From Enhydrobacter aerosaccus (lineage in GTDB: Bacteria > Pseudomonadota > Alphaproteobacteria > Reyranellales > Reyranellaceae), in assembly GCF_900167455.1 (NCBI RefSeq), contig NZ_FUWJ01000007.1, positions 208,889 to 272,888 of the forward strand: a stretch of DNA of 64,000 bases. Reading direction: 5' to 3'. Positions 1 to 9,200 of this stretch are shown piece after piece (the first letter of the stretch is position 1; every line of letters starts with the position of its first letter). The notes beneath the pieces are model-generated. The model was not told where the DNA came from and made no database searches. It saw only the letters and a list, made by a program, of their open reading frames with translations. The position numbers and the translations under genes are program-made.

Positions 1-157
1 TCTCCTCCACCCGGGACCCCCGTTTGTCGTCTGCCCATGCGAGGCTGATGCGCTCAAACCGTACCGCCCGTGGCGCCAGAAGGCCACAACGGCGCGCCCG
101 TCTTGGTTGTCCAACCCTCCAATCGCACGCCGGAGGCCTCGTTTCTTCAGTACGTCG

Positions 158-679
158 TTATCGCAGGAGCATTTTGGGGGCGGCTTCGGTATTGAGGCAG
201 GCGAAGACGATCACCATCGTCCAGAACAGGAGCGACGCGCCGCCGGCCAGTCGGGCATGACGCCCAATCGTCTCTGCCGCGAGAGCCGATTTGAAGTTGC
301 CAAGATGGAACAGCCCGGCATTGGCCATACCGAGCACGATCAGAATGAGCTTCGGCGTGAAATAGGCGTGGCTGCCAACTTTGACGGGTTCGTACAGGAA
401 AAGACCCACCCCCGTGATGACCGCGGCAACGAAAAGGCCACGAAGGATCGGAAGCGTGCGCTCAGCAAGCGCTCGCAGCGGGAGGGCGTCGTTCCAACCC
501 ATCAATCGGAGATCGAGCAGCCCAATGGCGCCATAAAAGCCCGACACCGTGACGATGTGCGCCATGCGGACGAGGTGGTGAACGGGCTGCAGGACGAAGT
601 GAAACGGGCGCCAGTCGAAAGCGACGAGCACGCTGGTCGGGATGCGCAATACCTCCAGCGCGTGCGGAGCGGTGGTCAT
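158..679 (-). CDS. Small integral membrane protein of unknown function
   Basis: A 173-residue protein with about four or five hydrophobic segments (roughly residues 35-60, 77-97, 108-125 and 145-165). The first segment holds two adjacent histidines and ends in a DLRLMG motif, a pattern seen in small alphaproteobacterial inner-membrane proteins of the DUF6644/CopD-like kind. No catalytic motif is visible. It is transcribed away from the iron uptake genes at 793 and shares their promoter region, including a Fur-like box, so it may be co-regulated with iron import. A heme or metal role would fit the paired histidines but is only a guess. Confidence 0.6.
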   Translation of the reverse strand: MTTAPHALEVLRIPTSVLVAFDWRPFHFVLQPVHHLVRMAHIVTVSGFYGAIGLLDLRLMGWNDALPLRALAERTLPILRGLFVAAVITGVGLFLYEPVKVGSHAYFTPKLILIVLGMANAGLFHLGNFKSALAAETIGRHARLAGGASLLFWTMVIVFACLNTEAAPKMLLR

Positions 680-740
680 GGCGAACGGGCTCGACTTGGA
701 GGAGCAAACGGCGGGATCATGCGGGGCTTGTTATTGCGAG

Positions 741-764
741 CGGTTATCATTATCAAGTTGATAG
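741..764. promoter_or_regulatory. Fur-like operator in divergent promoter
   Basis: The bottom strand reads TTGATAATGATAACC, which matches the first two thirds of the classical Fur box GATAATGATAATCATTATC. It lies about 30 bases upstream of the cupredoxin gene and 60 bases upstream of the divergent membrane protein gene. The downstream genes are for iron import, so an iron-responsive repressor of the Fur family is the likely ligand. In Hyphomicrobiales, RirA or Irr often take over this role, so the regulator remains uncertain. Confidence 0.45.
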
Positions 765-792
765 TTACCAGCATCGCAGGCGATCGTCACCA

Positions 793-1143
793 ATGCTCAT
801 GCAAGCTCGTCGATCAGTCGGATTTGCCTGTTTTTTCATGGGGTTGGCGACGCTGCCGGCGCTGGCCGCCGACCCCATCGTGCTGGTCCTCAAGGGCAAT
901 CGCTTCGCGCCGAATGCGGTGACGGCACCGGCAGGCACGAAGGTGCGGCTCGAGGTCAGAAACGAGGATGCAACGCCGGCCGAATTCGAAAGCCATGATC
1001 TTCGTGTGGAGAAGATCATCGCGCCGGGCGGCCGGATCACGGTGCTGGTCGGGCCGCTGAAGCCGGGGACCTACAAGTTTTTCGACGACTACCACCCGGA
1101 CACGGCAAACGGCACACTGACCGCCATACCGACGGGGCAGTAG
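793..1143 (+). CDS. Periplasmic cupredoxin-like protein of the FTR1-P19 iron system
   Basis: A 116-residue protein with a signal peptide (about residues 1-26, ending ALAA) and a single cupredoxin-like fold. Small cupredoxin domains of this type accompany EfeU/FTR1 permeases and are thought to handle Fe(II)/Cu in the periplasm. A histidine-containing stretch (ESHDLRVE) and the C-terminal GTYKFFDDYHPD resemble metal ligand loops, but the canonical C-terminal His-Cys-His-Met set is not complete. The FTR1 permease starts 3 bases after the stop codon, so the two are co-transcribed. Confidence 0.8.
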   Translation: MLMQARRSVGFACFFMGLATLPALAADPIVLVLKGNRFAPNAVTAPAGTKVRLEVRNEDATPAEFESHDLRVEKIIAPGGRITVLVGPLKPGTYKFFDDYHPDTANGTLTAIPTGQ

Positions 1144-1146
1144 GAG

Positions 1147-1989
1147 ATGCTTGCTTCGCTGCTCATCGTTTTTCGCGAGGTCCTGGAAGCGGGATTGATC
1201 GTCGGCATCGTGCTGGCGGCGACCCAGGGCGTTGCCGGACGCGCTGTTTGGATCGCCGGAGGCATCGCTGCAGGAGTATTGGGCGCAACCGTACTTGCCG
1301 TCTTCGCGGGCACCTTGTCCGACGCCTTCGGCGGCAACGGTCAGGAAATCTTCAATGCCAGCATCTTGGCCGCGGCGGTGGTGATGCTCGGTTGGCACAA
1401 CATCTGGATGGCCAGTCATGGCCGCGAGATGGCGCAACAGATCAAGGCCGTCGGTGTTGAGGTCTCTGCCGGCAATCGGCCGCTGTTTGCCGTGGCCTTC
1501 GTGGTTACCGCAGCCGTCCTGCGCGAGGGAGCGGAGATCGTGCTGTTCCTCTACGGCATCGCCGCCTCGGGCGGCGGTGGCTGGCCGATGTTGCTGCTTG
1601 GCGGCGCGCTGGGCATTGCGGGCGGCGGCGCGGTGTCCTGGCTGCTGTATCGCGGGCTGCTGGCTATACCAATCGGCCGGTTGTTTCAGGTAACGAGTTG
1701 GCTGATCGCGCTGCTTGCCGCGGGCATGGCAAGCCAATCCGTGGCCCTGCTGGCGAAGGCCGACATCGTCCCCAGCTGGGGCTTCGAGATCTGGGATACG
1801 TCATGGCTGCTCGATGAAAGCAGCATCGTCGGACGGGCAATGCGGGCTTTGGTCGGCTACTCGGACCGACCCATGGGCATCCAGCTTGTCGCCTATCTCG
1901 CCACCTTGGGCGCGCTTGTGATCGGTGCGCGACTCGTCAATGCTTCGTCGGCCCGAAACACGCCGAACGTATCCCCCGTTGCCGAATGA
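1147..1989 (+). CDS. FTR1-family high-affinity iron permease
   Basis: A 280-residue polytopic inner-membrane protein with about seven hydrophobic helices. Two REXXE signatures, REVLE (residues 10-14) and REGAE (126-130), are the iron-translocation motifs of FTR1/EfeU permeases and both are intact. Length is typical. It lies between a cupredoxin and a P19-type protein, the arrangement of bacterial FTR1-P19 ferrous iron uptake systems. In EfeUOB-type systems oxidation of Fe(II) is coupled to permeation; here the periplasmic partners differ from EfeO/EfeB, which are not in the window. Confidence 0.93.
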   Translation: MLASLLIVFREVLEAGLIVGIVLAATQGVAGRAVWIAGGIAAGVLGATVLAVFAGTLSDAFGGNGQEIFNASILAAAVVMLGWHNIWMASHGREMAQQIKAVGVEVSAGNRPLFAVAFVVTAAVLREGAEIVLFLYGIAASGGGGWPMLLLGGALGIAGGGAVSWLLYRGLLAIPIGRLFQVTSWLIALLAAGMASQSVALLAKADIVPSWGFEIWDTSWLLDESSIVGRAMRALVGYSDRPMGIQLVAYLATLGALVIGARLVNASSARNTPNVSPVAE

Positions 1990-2004
1990 GACTGGAGACA
2001 TCGA

Positions 2005-2523
2005 ATGCGACGCTTGGCTCTGATCGCGGCTGTCGCCACTGCTGTCGCGTCCTGGGCAAATCTTGGGTGGGCGCGGGAGTATTATGTCGGCGGTCCGGTG
2101 CAGAAATTCGACATGGAAATCGTCGCCAACTATCTCGTGGGTATCGAGATGGCGCCGATGACGGCCGGCATGGTGCATGGACCTGACGTCATCCACCTGG
2201 AAGCCGACGTTCACGCCACGGCCGACAACGGCAATGGCTATCCCGATGGCGCCTGGGTCGGTTACCTCACGATAGAGTACGTGCTCGAGAAGGAAGGGAC
2301 CTCCTGGAAGGCGTCCGGCATGCTCAAACCGATGATCGCCAAGGACGGTCCGCACTATGCCGACAATGTGCGGATGGACGGACCGGGAACCTACATGGTC
2401 ACGTATCGGTTCACGCCGCCCGAGGCGAACGGGTTCCTGAGGCACGTCGACAAGGAAACCGGCGTGCCGGCCTGGTGGAAACCGTTTACCGAGATATTCA
2501 CCTTCGCCTACCCGCAAAAGTAG
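2005..2523 (+). CDS. P19/Tp34-type periplasmic iron-transport protein
   Basis: A 172-residue secreted protein with a signal peptide (about residues 1-23) followed by an immunoglobulin-like fold typical of the P19/Tp34 iron-transport family. The candidate metal ligands are visible: a Glu and Met in GIEMAPM, His in the following HLEADVH segment and His in FLRHVD. Campylobacter P19 binds Cu and Fe and is needed for iron uptake with its FTR1 permease, which here lies 15 bases upstream. This is the last gene of the three-gene operon. Confidence 0.9.
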   Translation: MRRLALIAAVATAVASWANLGWAREYYVGGPVQKFDMEIVANYLVGIEMAPMTAGMVHGPDVIHLEADVHATADNGNGYPDGAWVGYLTIEYVLEKEGTSWKASGMLKPMIAKDGPHYADNVRMDGPGTYMVTYRFTPPEANGFLRHVDKETGVPAWWKPFTEIFTFAYPQK

Positions 2524-2864
2524 TCGGCGCACTTCAATGCGCCGAGCATATGCGTTCGATCTTCATGCTGAGCACGACGGCGCCCAAGATCACAGCGCCG
2601 TAACGACATAAGACTTGCAGTCGGCAAACCAATCCCCATGCTGAGTCGCAGGTTCTAAAAGGGCGATGTCGGCCAACCGGTCGGATCAATCTGCCGCGAG
2701 CCCTTCGCGTTGCCTTCGCCTTCGCTACGTCGCACGACGGACCAAGAACCCTTGTCGTTGGCATGCAGGCCTGGTCAGCGAGAGTGAGAGGGCCGCGCCG
2801 AGTTCCATGACGGATTTGGAGGTCGAGAGAGGGTTTCTCGGCCGTCCGTTACGGAGTGACCGAC
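2524..2864 (+). other. Non-coding junction between iron locus and element backbone
   Basis: No convincing gene is seen in these 341 bases. The last 80 bases before the ParB-like gene contain a purine-rich leader (gagagtgagagggcc near 2785 and gaggtcgagagagggt near 2820) that loosely resembles the conserved leaders upstream of radC and the strawberry-notch gene, so it may be a third, diverged copy. GGAG at 2853-2856 is the Shine-Dalgarno for the ATG at 2865. Confidence 0.4.
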
Positions 2865-4982
2865 ATGGCCAAGACTGTACAGAAGATCACGCTCAGCGCC
2901 TCGCGCGACATTCCCTTCAACAAGCTCCTTCTCAGCCAGTCGAACGTCCGGCGTGTGAAGACCGGTCTCTCGATCGAGGAGTTGGCCGAGGACATCGCCC
3001 GACGCGGGCTCCTACAAAGCCTCAACGTCCGGCCGGTACTCGACTCCCAGGGAAAGGAGACCGGCACGTTCGAGGTGCCGGCGGGCGGGCGTCGTTTCAA
3101 GGCGCTGGCACGTCTCGTCGAACAGAAGCGTCTCGCTAAGACAGCGCCCGTTCCTTGCATCGTTCGTGACGCCGCTACCGACATCCTCGCCGAGGACGAT
3201 TCGCTCGCCGAGAACGTCCAGCGCGTTCCACTGCATCCGCTTGATCAGTTCCGCGCCTTCCAAGCCTTGCGCGAGAAGGGCCGTTCAGAGGAGGACATTG
3301 CCGCCGCTTTCTTCGTTACCGTCAACGTCGTGAGGCAGCGCCTGCGGCTGGCCTCCGTTTCGCCAAAGCTGCTCGACCTCTACGCCGAAGACGGCCTGTC
3401 GCTCGAGCAGCTCATGGCCTTCGCCGTGACCAGCGACCAGACACGGCAGGAACAGGTATGGGAGGCGGTGCAGGACTCGTACAACCAGGATCCCTACCAG
3501 ATCCGCCGCATGCTGACGGAGCGTGCAGTACGGGCCTCCGACAAACGCGTGCGCTTCGTCGGCGTCGACGCCTACGAGGCGGCGGGCGGCGTCGTTGTCC
3601 GCGACCTGTTCGAGCAGGACCACGGCGGCTGGCTGGAGGACTTGGGCCTGCTCGACGGCTTGGTCGCCGAGAAGCTGAAGGCCGACGCCCACGCCATCGC
3701 GGACGAGGGCTGGAAGTGGATCGAGGTCGCCGTCGACTTCCCCTACGACCACACGCACCGCCTGCGCAAGCTCAAGGGCGTGCAAGCCGACCTCTCGGCC
3801 GACGAGCAGGCCACCATCGACGCCCTGAATGCCGAGTACGCCCGGCTCGAGGCCGAATACCAAAACGCCGACGAATTGCCGGACGAAGTAGACCAGCGGC
3901 TGGGCGAGATCGAGACGGAGCTGGCCGCCTTCGACGATCGGCCAGTGACCTACGATCCCCTCGAGATCGCCCGAGCCGGTGCCTTCATCAGTATCGACAG
4001 TGAGGGCCGACTTTCGCTCGACCGCGGCTACGTTCGGCCCGAGGACGAGTATCGAAGGGACGCCGACGGGCAGGAAACGGAACATGCAGACTCCGGCGCG
4101 TCATCTGCCCAATCGCCGTGCACGACGGTCGATCAGGGCACGGTCATCACCTTTGGATACCAGTCGGACGTCGAAGCCGAGGATGACGAAGCCATCCGAC
4201 CGTTGCCGGAGCGCCTCTTGATGGAGCTGACGGCGCACCGCACGCTCGCGCTGCGCAACGCCGTTGCCAACGATCCGCACGTCGCCCTGACGGCGCTCCT
4301 GCACAAGCTGTGTCTGGATGCCTTCCAGCACAGCACGTCTCCCGCCTGTCTCGAGGCCTCGGTCGGCCATGTCTTCTTCGCCGTCCAGGCCTCCGACCTC
4401 GGGGACGCCGAGGCGGCGAAGGCTGTGGCGGAGCGGCACGAAGCGTGGAAGGCGGAGCTGCCGACAGAGGAGGTCGTCCTTTGGGACTGGCTTGCGGCGC
4501 TCGACGACGGTCGGCGAGCTCAACTCCTGGCCCATTGCGTGTCGTTCGGCGTCAATGCTCTCTACGAACGGCCGGGCCGCTATGGTGCGGGTCCCAGCGA
4601 GCACGGCTTGCGCTGTCGCCTAGTGCAAGCTGACCGATTGGCTGCGGCCGTCGGCCTCGACATGGTCGCCGCTGGCTGGCAACCGACCGTCGAGAACTAC
4701 CTCGGCCGCGTGACCAAACCCCGCATCCTCGAAGCGGTGCGCGAGGCGAGGGGCGAGCAGGCGGCTCAGCTCATCGATCATCTCAAGAAAGGCGACATGG
4801 CGAAGGAGGCCGAGCGGTTGCTCGATGGCTCCGGGTGGCTGCCTGAGCCGCTGCGAGTCGCCACCGCCGCACCGGAGGCCGACGAGCCATCCGCACGGGG
4901 CGAGGCGTTGCCGGAGTTCCTGACTGGCGACGACGCCACGGCCGATACGTCAGAGGAGCGACCTCAGCAAGCAGCTGAATAA
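2865..4982 (+). CDS. ParB/Spo0J-like nuclease-domain protein of the mobile-element backbone
   Basis: A 705-residue protein. Residues 15-110 form a ParB N-terminal (ParB/sulfiredoxin-fold) domain with LSQSNVRR, a GGRRFKAL box and ENVQRVPLHPLDQFRAF. A helix-turn-helix region follows (about 115-180), then a long C-terminal half without a recognised domain. Large ParB-like proteins of this architecture occur next to radC, strawberry-notch, Toprim, DUF2493 and DUF736 genes on Hyphomicrobiales plasmids and integrative elements, which is the order here. Its role is probably in element maintenance; there is no ParA partner nearby. A GTG start at 2856 is possible, but the ATG at 2865 is better spaced from GGAG. 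A rho-independent terminator follows. Confidence 0.88.
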   Translation: MAKTVQKITLSASRDIPFNKLLLSQSNVRRVKTGLSIEELAEDIARRGLLQSLNVRPVLDSQGKETGTFEVPAGGRRFKALARLVEQKRLAKTAPVPCIVRDAATDILAEDDSLAENVQRVPLHPLDQFRAFQALREKGRSEEDIAAAFFVTVNVVRQRLRLASVSPKLLDLYAEDGLSLEQLMAFAVTSDQTRQEQVWEAVQDSYNQDPYQIRRMLTERAVRASDKRVRFVGVDAYEAAGGVVVRDLFEQDHGGWLEDLGLLDGLVAEKLKADAHAIADEGWKWIEVAVDFPYDHTHRLRKLKGVQADLSADEQATIDALNAEYARLEAEYQNADELPDEVDQRLGEIETELAAFDDRPVTYDPLEIARAGAFISIDSEGRLSLDRGYVRPEDEYRRDADGQETEHADSGASSAQSPCTTVDQGTVITFGYQSDVEAEDDEAIRPLPERLLMELTAHRTLALRNAVANDPHVALTALLHKLCLDAFQHSTSPACLEASVGHVFFAVQASDLGDAEAAKAVAERHEAWKAELPTEEVVLWDWLAALDDGRRAQLLAHCVSFGVNALYERPGRYGAGPSEHGLRCRLVQADRLAAAVGLDMVAAGWQPTVENYLGRVTKPRILEAVREARGEQAAQLIDHLKKGDMAKEAERLLDGSGWLPEPLRVATAAPEADEPSARGEALPEFLTGDDATADTSEERPQQAAE

Positions 4983-5035
4983 CGATCACGCCAGGACGGC
5001 ATCCCCCATCCCTGGTTCTTCATCGACCACGCCTT

Positions 5036-5067
5036 GGCGCCCGGCCGTGTGCCGGGCGCCTTTGTTT
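5036..5067 (+). terminator. Rho-independent terminator after ParB-like gene
   Basis: A perfect 10-base GC stem (ggcgcccggc with gccgggcgcc), a 5-base loop and a following tttgttt tract. It lies 54 bases after the ParB-like stop codon and before the leader of the next gene, so that gene probably has its own promoter or relies on read-through. Confidence 0.75.
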
Positions 5068-5088
5068 GACGGCAGTGACTGCCGCCAC

Positions 5089-5185
5089 GAGAGGGAGAGG
5101 CCTGCCGGGAAGGGAGTGAGCCGGTTCAGGTCGAGAGAGAGCGCCGACCGGTTTGTCCGTTCCCGGCTCTCCCGAGGTCTTCCCC
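5089..5185 (+). ncRNA. Conserved leader, candidate radC-motif RNA, copy 1
   Basis: A 97-base 5' leader directly before the RadC start codon. It is nearly identical to the leader at 6177-6273, base for base over its whole length with only scattered changes. It begins gagagggagaggcctgccgg and ends gctctcccgagg shortly before the ATG. The gggagag and ctctccc blocks can pair, placing the GAGG Shine-Dalgarno at the base of a long hairpin. The radC RNA motif is a known conserved structure in 5' UTRs of DNA-handling genes of mobile elements; assignment to that family is from memory of its context, not from a covariance search. Confidence 0.55.
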
Positions 5186-6085
5186 ATGACTGCTGTCGTC
5201 ACCACAGCGGCCGCTTGCGCGGCCGCATCCGTTCGAGTCGCCCCTGCGCTCGATCCCGCCAAGTGCGTCGCCGAGGCCGCGCAGCATCCTCGTCCCGGTC
5301 GCCATCGCCAACGCGGCCGGCGCATCGACGCCGGCGTACTGCGCGCCGTCATGGAAGACGCTTATCGTCACAGCGATACGGAAGGCGGGCGCGCCCCTTC
5401 ATCCACGACAGAATCCACACCAGCGAAGGCGCGCGTCCGCGGTGGCCAAAGTTGTTTCCAGGACGGCAGCGCTGTTGCCCTGCCGACGGAAGAGATCCCA
5501 GACCAGAACCTGCTCGCGGGATTGTTGGCTTCGTCGCAAGGTACGGCGTACGCATCTGCCCTCTTGCGGCACTTTCCCAGCATTGGGCATGTGATCTCGG
5601 CTGAAGCGTCACAGCTTCGCGCATTCGGTCTAAGCGGTCGCGATATTGCCCTCTTGCGCCTTGTCCACGAAATCGCGTGCCGCATGGCCAGAGCCGAAGT
5701 GCGCAGCCGTCCCGTCCTCAGTAATTGGCAGGCGCTGCTCGCCTACTTGCAGACGGCAATGGCGTATCAGCAGATCGAACAATTTCGAATTCTATTTCTT
5801 GATCGCAAGAACACTGTCATCGCCGACGAGGTGCAGCAGCGCGGCACGGTCAGTCACACGCCTGTTTACCCGCGGGAGGTGATGAAGCGTGCCTTGATCC
5901 TCAACGCCTCGGCTCTCATCGTCGTGCACAATCATCCGTCGGGCGATCCCAAGCCGTCCCGGGAAGATATCGAGACGACGCGTCAATTGAAGGCAGCAGC
6001 GGACGCTCTGGAGATTGAACTGCACGACCATGTCGTGATCGGTCACGGCAAGCACGCGTCGTTCAAGTCTCTTGGATTGCTTTGA
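5186..6085 (+). CDS. radC: RadC-family JAB/MPN domain protein, chimeric N-terminus
   Basis: A 299-residue protein. The C-terminal half (about 170-299) is a RadC JAB domain with the JAMM metal site HNHPSGD, preceded by a helix-hairpin-helix-like segment (about 105-165). The first roughly 70 residues are not RadC: they match the N-terminus of the strawberry-notch protein downstream (RRIDAGVLRAVMEDAY against RRIDAAALRAAMEHAF). The gene therefore looks like a radC unit fused to a duplicated 5' end and leader of that gene. RadC-like proteins are common on mobile elements; their function there is not established. The start is set by homology with the downstream paralogous start. An internal ATG at 5351 could also be used. 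Confidence 0.85.
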   Translation: MTAVVTTAAACAAASVRVAPALDPAKCVAEAAQHPRPGRHRQRGRRIDAGVLRAVMEDAYRHSDTEGGRAPSSTTESTPAKARVRGGQSCFQDGSAVALPTEEIPDQNLLAGLLASSQGTAYASALLRHFPSIGHVISAEASQLRAFGLSGRDIALLRLVHEIACRMARAEVRSRPVLSNWQALLAYLQTAMAYQQIEQFRILFLDRKNTVIADEVQQRGTVSHTPVYPREVMKRALILNASALIVVHNHPSGDPKPSREDIETTRQLKAAADALEIELHDHVVIGHGKHASFKSLGLL

Positions 6086-6176
6086 TGTAGGCGCGTGCCG
6101 CTTCGAGCGGCCCGGCCGCTACGGCGCAGCTTTGTGGCCGGCACTTCTTGTTTAGGGGCGGTGATCGCGACGTGAT

Positions 6177-6273
6177 GAGAGGGAGAGGCCTGCCGGGACG
6201 GGAGTGAGCCGCTCGGGTCGAAGAGAGAGCGCCCATCGGCTCGCCCTGTTCCTGCTCTCCCGAGGTCTCCTCC
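6177..6273 (+). ncRNA. Conserved leader, candidate radC-motif RNA, copy 2
   Basis: This is the second copy of the leader found at 5089-5185, here directly before the strawberry-notch gene. The same complementary gggagag and ctctccc blocks and the same GAGG close to the start codon are retained, and the compared lengths are equal. Preservation of both pairing blocks while the middle of the leader varies argues for a structured RNA rather than chance. Confidence 0.55.
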
Positions 6274-9200
6274 ATGACGACCCCCGTTATCGCAGCCAGC
6301 CCGGCTGCCGCTTCGAGCACGCCTGCGCCCAACACTGCTGCCCAGCTTCTCGGCGCCTCCGCGCATCTCCTGCATGATCTTGCTCGTGGCCGGCGCATTG
6401 ATGCTGCGGCCCTGCGGGCAGCGATGGAGCACGCCTTCGGCGGCTCCGATGCCGAAGGCCTTTGGGACTGGAAGGCCGCCTATGACGCCTGCGAGGTGGC
6501 TACGGTCCTCTTCCTGCGTCGCTTCGGCCCGGGCATGCGAGCGCGCGCGGCATCGCCGGCGGTGCTGCTGGCGATGCTGGACAAGATCGCCGCCCTCCTG
6601 CCCAGCCACACCCGCCGGTCGCAGGAAAGCCAATCCCTGCAGCAATTCTCCACGCCGATTGCGCTTGGCCTTGCGGCGAGCGCGGCTGCTGCCATCACAC
6701 CAGCCGACCATGTCTTGGAACCTTCGGCCGGCACCGGTCTGCTCGCCATTTTTGCCGAGCTGGCAGGCGCCGGGCTGGCCCTGAACGAGCTCGCCGACAC
6801 GCGCGCTGGCCTCCTCGATCTTCTCTTTCCGGCAATCTCTGTCACCCGCTTCGACGCGGCGCATATTCACGACCATCTCGATGCCGGCGTGCAGCCGAGC
6901 GTCGTGCTGATGAACCCGCCATTCTCGGCCGGCGCGCACGTCGACGGCCGCGTCGCCGATGCGGCACTCAGGCACCTCCGCTCGGCACTGGCGCGGCTCT
7001 GTGATGGCGGACGCCTGGTCGCCATCACCGGCGCCAATCTGTCCCCTGACCATCCCGCCTGGCGCGACGCCTTCGTGCGCCTGCAGGAACGGGCCCGCCT
7101 CGTGTTCACGGCGGTAGTCGATGGCGCTGTGTACGCGCGGCACGGCACGACCACGCCGACGCGTCTCCTCGTCATCGACAAGCGGCCGGCCGACGATTCG
7201 AAGGGCTTCCCTGATTCGCCCGGCGTGGCGAAGGATGCAGCGACCCTGCTGGCCTGGGCGCTCGTATCGGTGCCGGCCCGACTGCCTGTCGACGGCGTTG
7301 TCACGCCGCTGCCTGCGTCCCGCATTGTGTCGCCGCGCAGCGCCCGCGCGGTTGCCCCGCGCTCGGTCTCGTTGGCTGTCGCCGACACCAAGTTCGCGGA
7401 GGTGACCTATCAGACCACCGATTGGCGGCCGGCCGAGACCGGCCGGCTCACCGAGTCGCTCTATGAACCCTATGCACTGCAATCGATCCGGATTACCGGC
7501 GCTGAGCCGCATCCGACGCCGCTTGTGCAGTCGGCCGCCATGGCATCGGTCGCGCCGCCGAAGCCGTCCCATCGACCGCGGCTTGCGTCCGGCCTGGCCG
7601 CCAAGGGCGTGCTTTCCGACGCCCAGCTCGAGACCGTGGTCTATGCCGGCGAGGCCCATTCGGGCCTGCTCGCCGGCGCCTGGACCGTGGATGAAACCTT
7701 CGACACGCTCTCGGCCGCGCCCGAGGAGGCCGAGCATGCGGTCCGCTTCCGCCGCGGCTTCTTCCTCGGCGACGGCACCGGCTGCGGCAAGGGCCGCCAG
7801 GTCGCTGCCATCATCCTCGACCACTGGCTGCGCGGCCGCCGCCGTGCGCTCTGGATCTCCAAGTCCGACGCCCTGATCGAGGACGCGCGGCGCGACTGGT
7901 CGGCGCTCGGCCAGGAGCGCCTGCTCGTCCAGCCCCTGTCACGCTTCCGGCCGGGCATGCCGATCCAGCTGCACGAGGGGGTCCTATTTCTGACCTATGC
8001 CACGCTGCGCTCCGCCGAACGCGACGGCAAGCTCTCGCGGCTGGACCAGATCCTTGAGTGGCTGGGCCTGGGCTTCGACGGCATGATCGTGTTCGACGAG
8101 GCGCACGCCATGGCGAACGCCGCGGGCGGCCCAAGGGACGGTAGGGGTGGCGAACGCGGCGAGCAGGCGCCGTCCCAGCAGGGCCGCGCCGGCCTGCGCT
8201 TGCAGCATGCGCTGCCCGACGCCCGCGTGCTCTACGTCTCGGCGACCGGCGCCACCACGGTGCGCAACCTCGCCTATGCCCAGCGGCTCGGCCTGTGGGG
8301 CGGCGACGACTTCCCGTTCGCCACCCGTGCGGAGTTCGTCGAGGCGATCGAGGCGGGCGGGGTGGCGGCGATGGAGGTCCTGGCGCGCGACCTCAAGAGC
8401 CTTGGCCTCTACACCGCGCGGTCCCTCTCCTATGCCGGCATCGCGTATGAGCTCCTGGAGCACGCGCTGAGCGACGAGCAGCGGAGGGTCTACGACGCCT
8501 ATGCCGGCGCCTTCGAGATCATCCACAACAACCTCAATGCCGCCCTCGAGGCGGCCAACATCACGGGTACCGGCGAGGGCGGGTCCCGCACGCTGAACGC
8601 GCAGGCCAAGTCGGCGGCGCGCTCGGCCTTCGAAGCCGCCAAGCAGCGCTTCTTCGGCCATCTGCTGACGAGCATGAAGATCCCGACCCTCGTGCAGTCG
8701 ATCGAGCGCGACCTCGCCCAGGGTCACGCGGCCGTCATCCAGATCGTATCCACCGGCGAAGCTCTGATGGAGCGCCGGCTGGCCGAGATCCCAACGTCCG
8801 AATGGAACGACATCGCGGTCGACATTACCCCGCGCGAGTACGTGCTCGACTATCTCGCCCATTCGTTCCCGACCCAGCTCTTCGAGGAGTACACCGACGA
8901 CGAGGGCAAGCTCCTGTCGCGGCCGGTGTTTCGCGACGGCCAGCCGGTGCAGTGCCGTGAGGCGATTGAGCGGCGCGACCGATTGATCGAGAAGCTCGCG
9001 GCCCTCCCGCCGGTGCCCGGCGCGCTGGACCAGATTGTGCAGCGCTTCGGCATCGATCAGGTGGCCGAAGTGACGGGCCGGACCCGCCGCATCGTGCGCA
9101 AGGGCGATCGGCTCGCCGTGGAAACGCGCGCGCCGTCCGCCAATCTCGCCGAAGCTGCCGCGTTCCAGGACGACAAGAAGCGCATCCTGGTGTTCAGCGA

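Noticed and set aside
6043..7824. 593-codon open frame on the bottom strand
   Set aside because: It lies entirely antisense to the well-supported strawberry-notch gene, is Arg/Gly-rich and resembles no family. Long antisense frames are expected in such GC-rich DNA.
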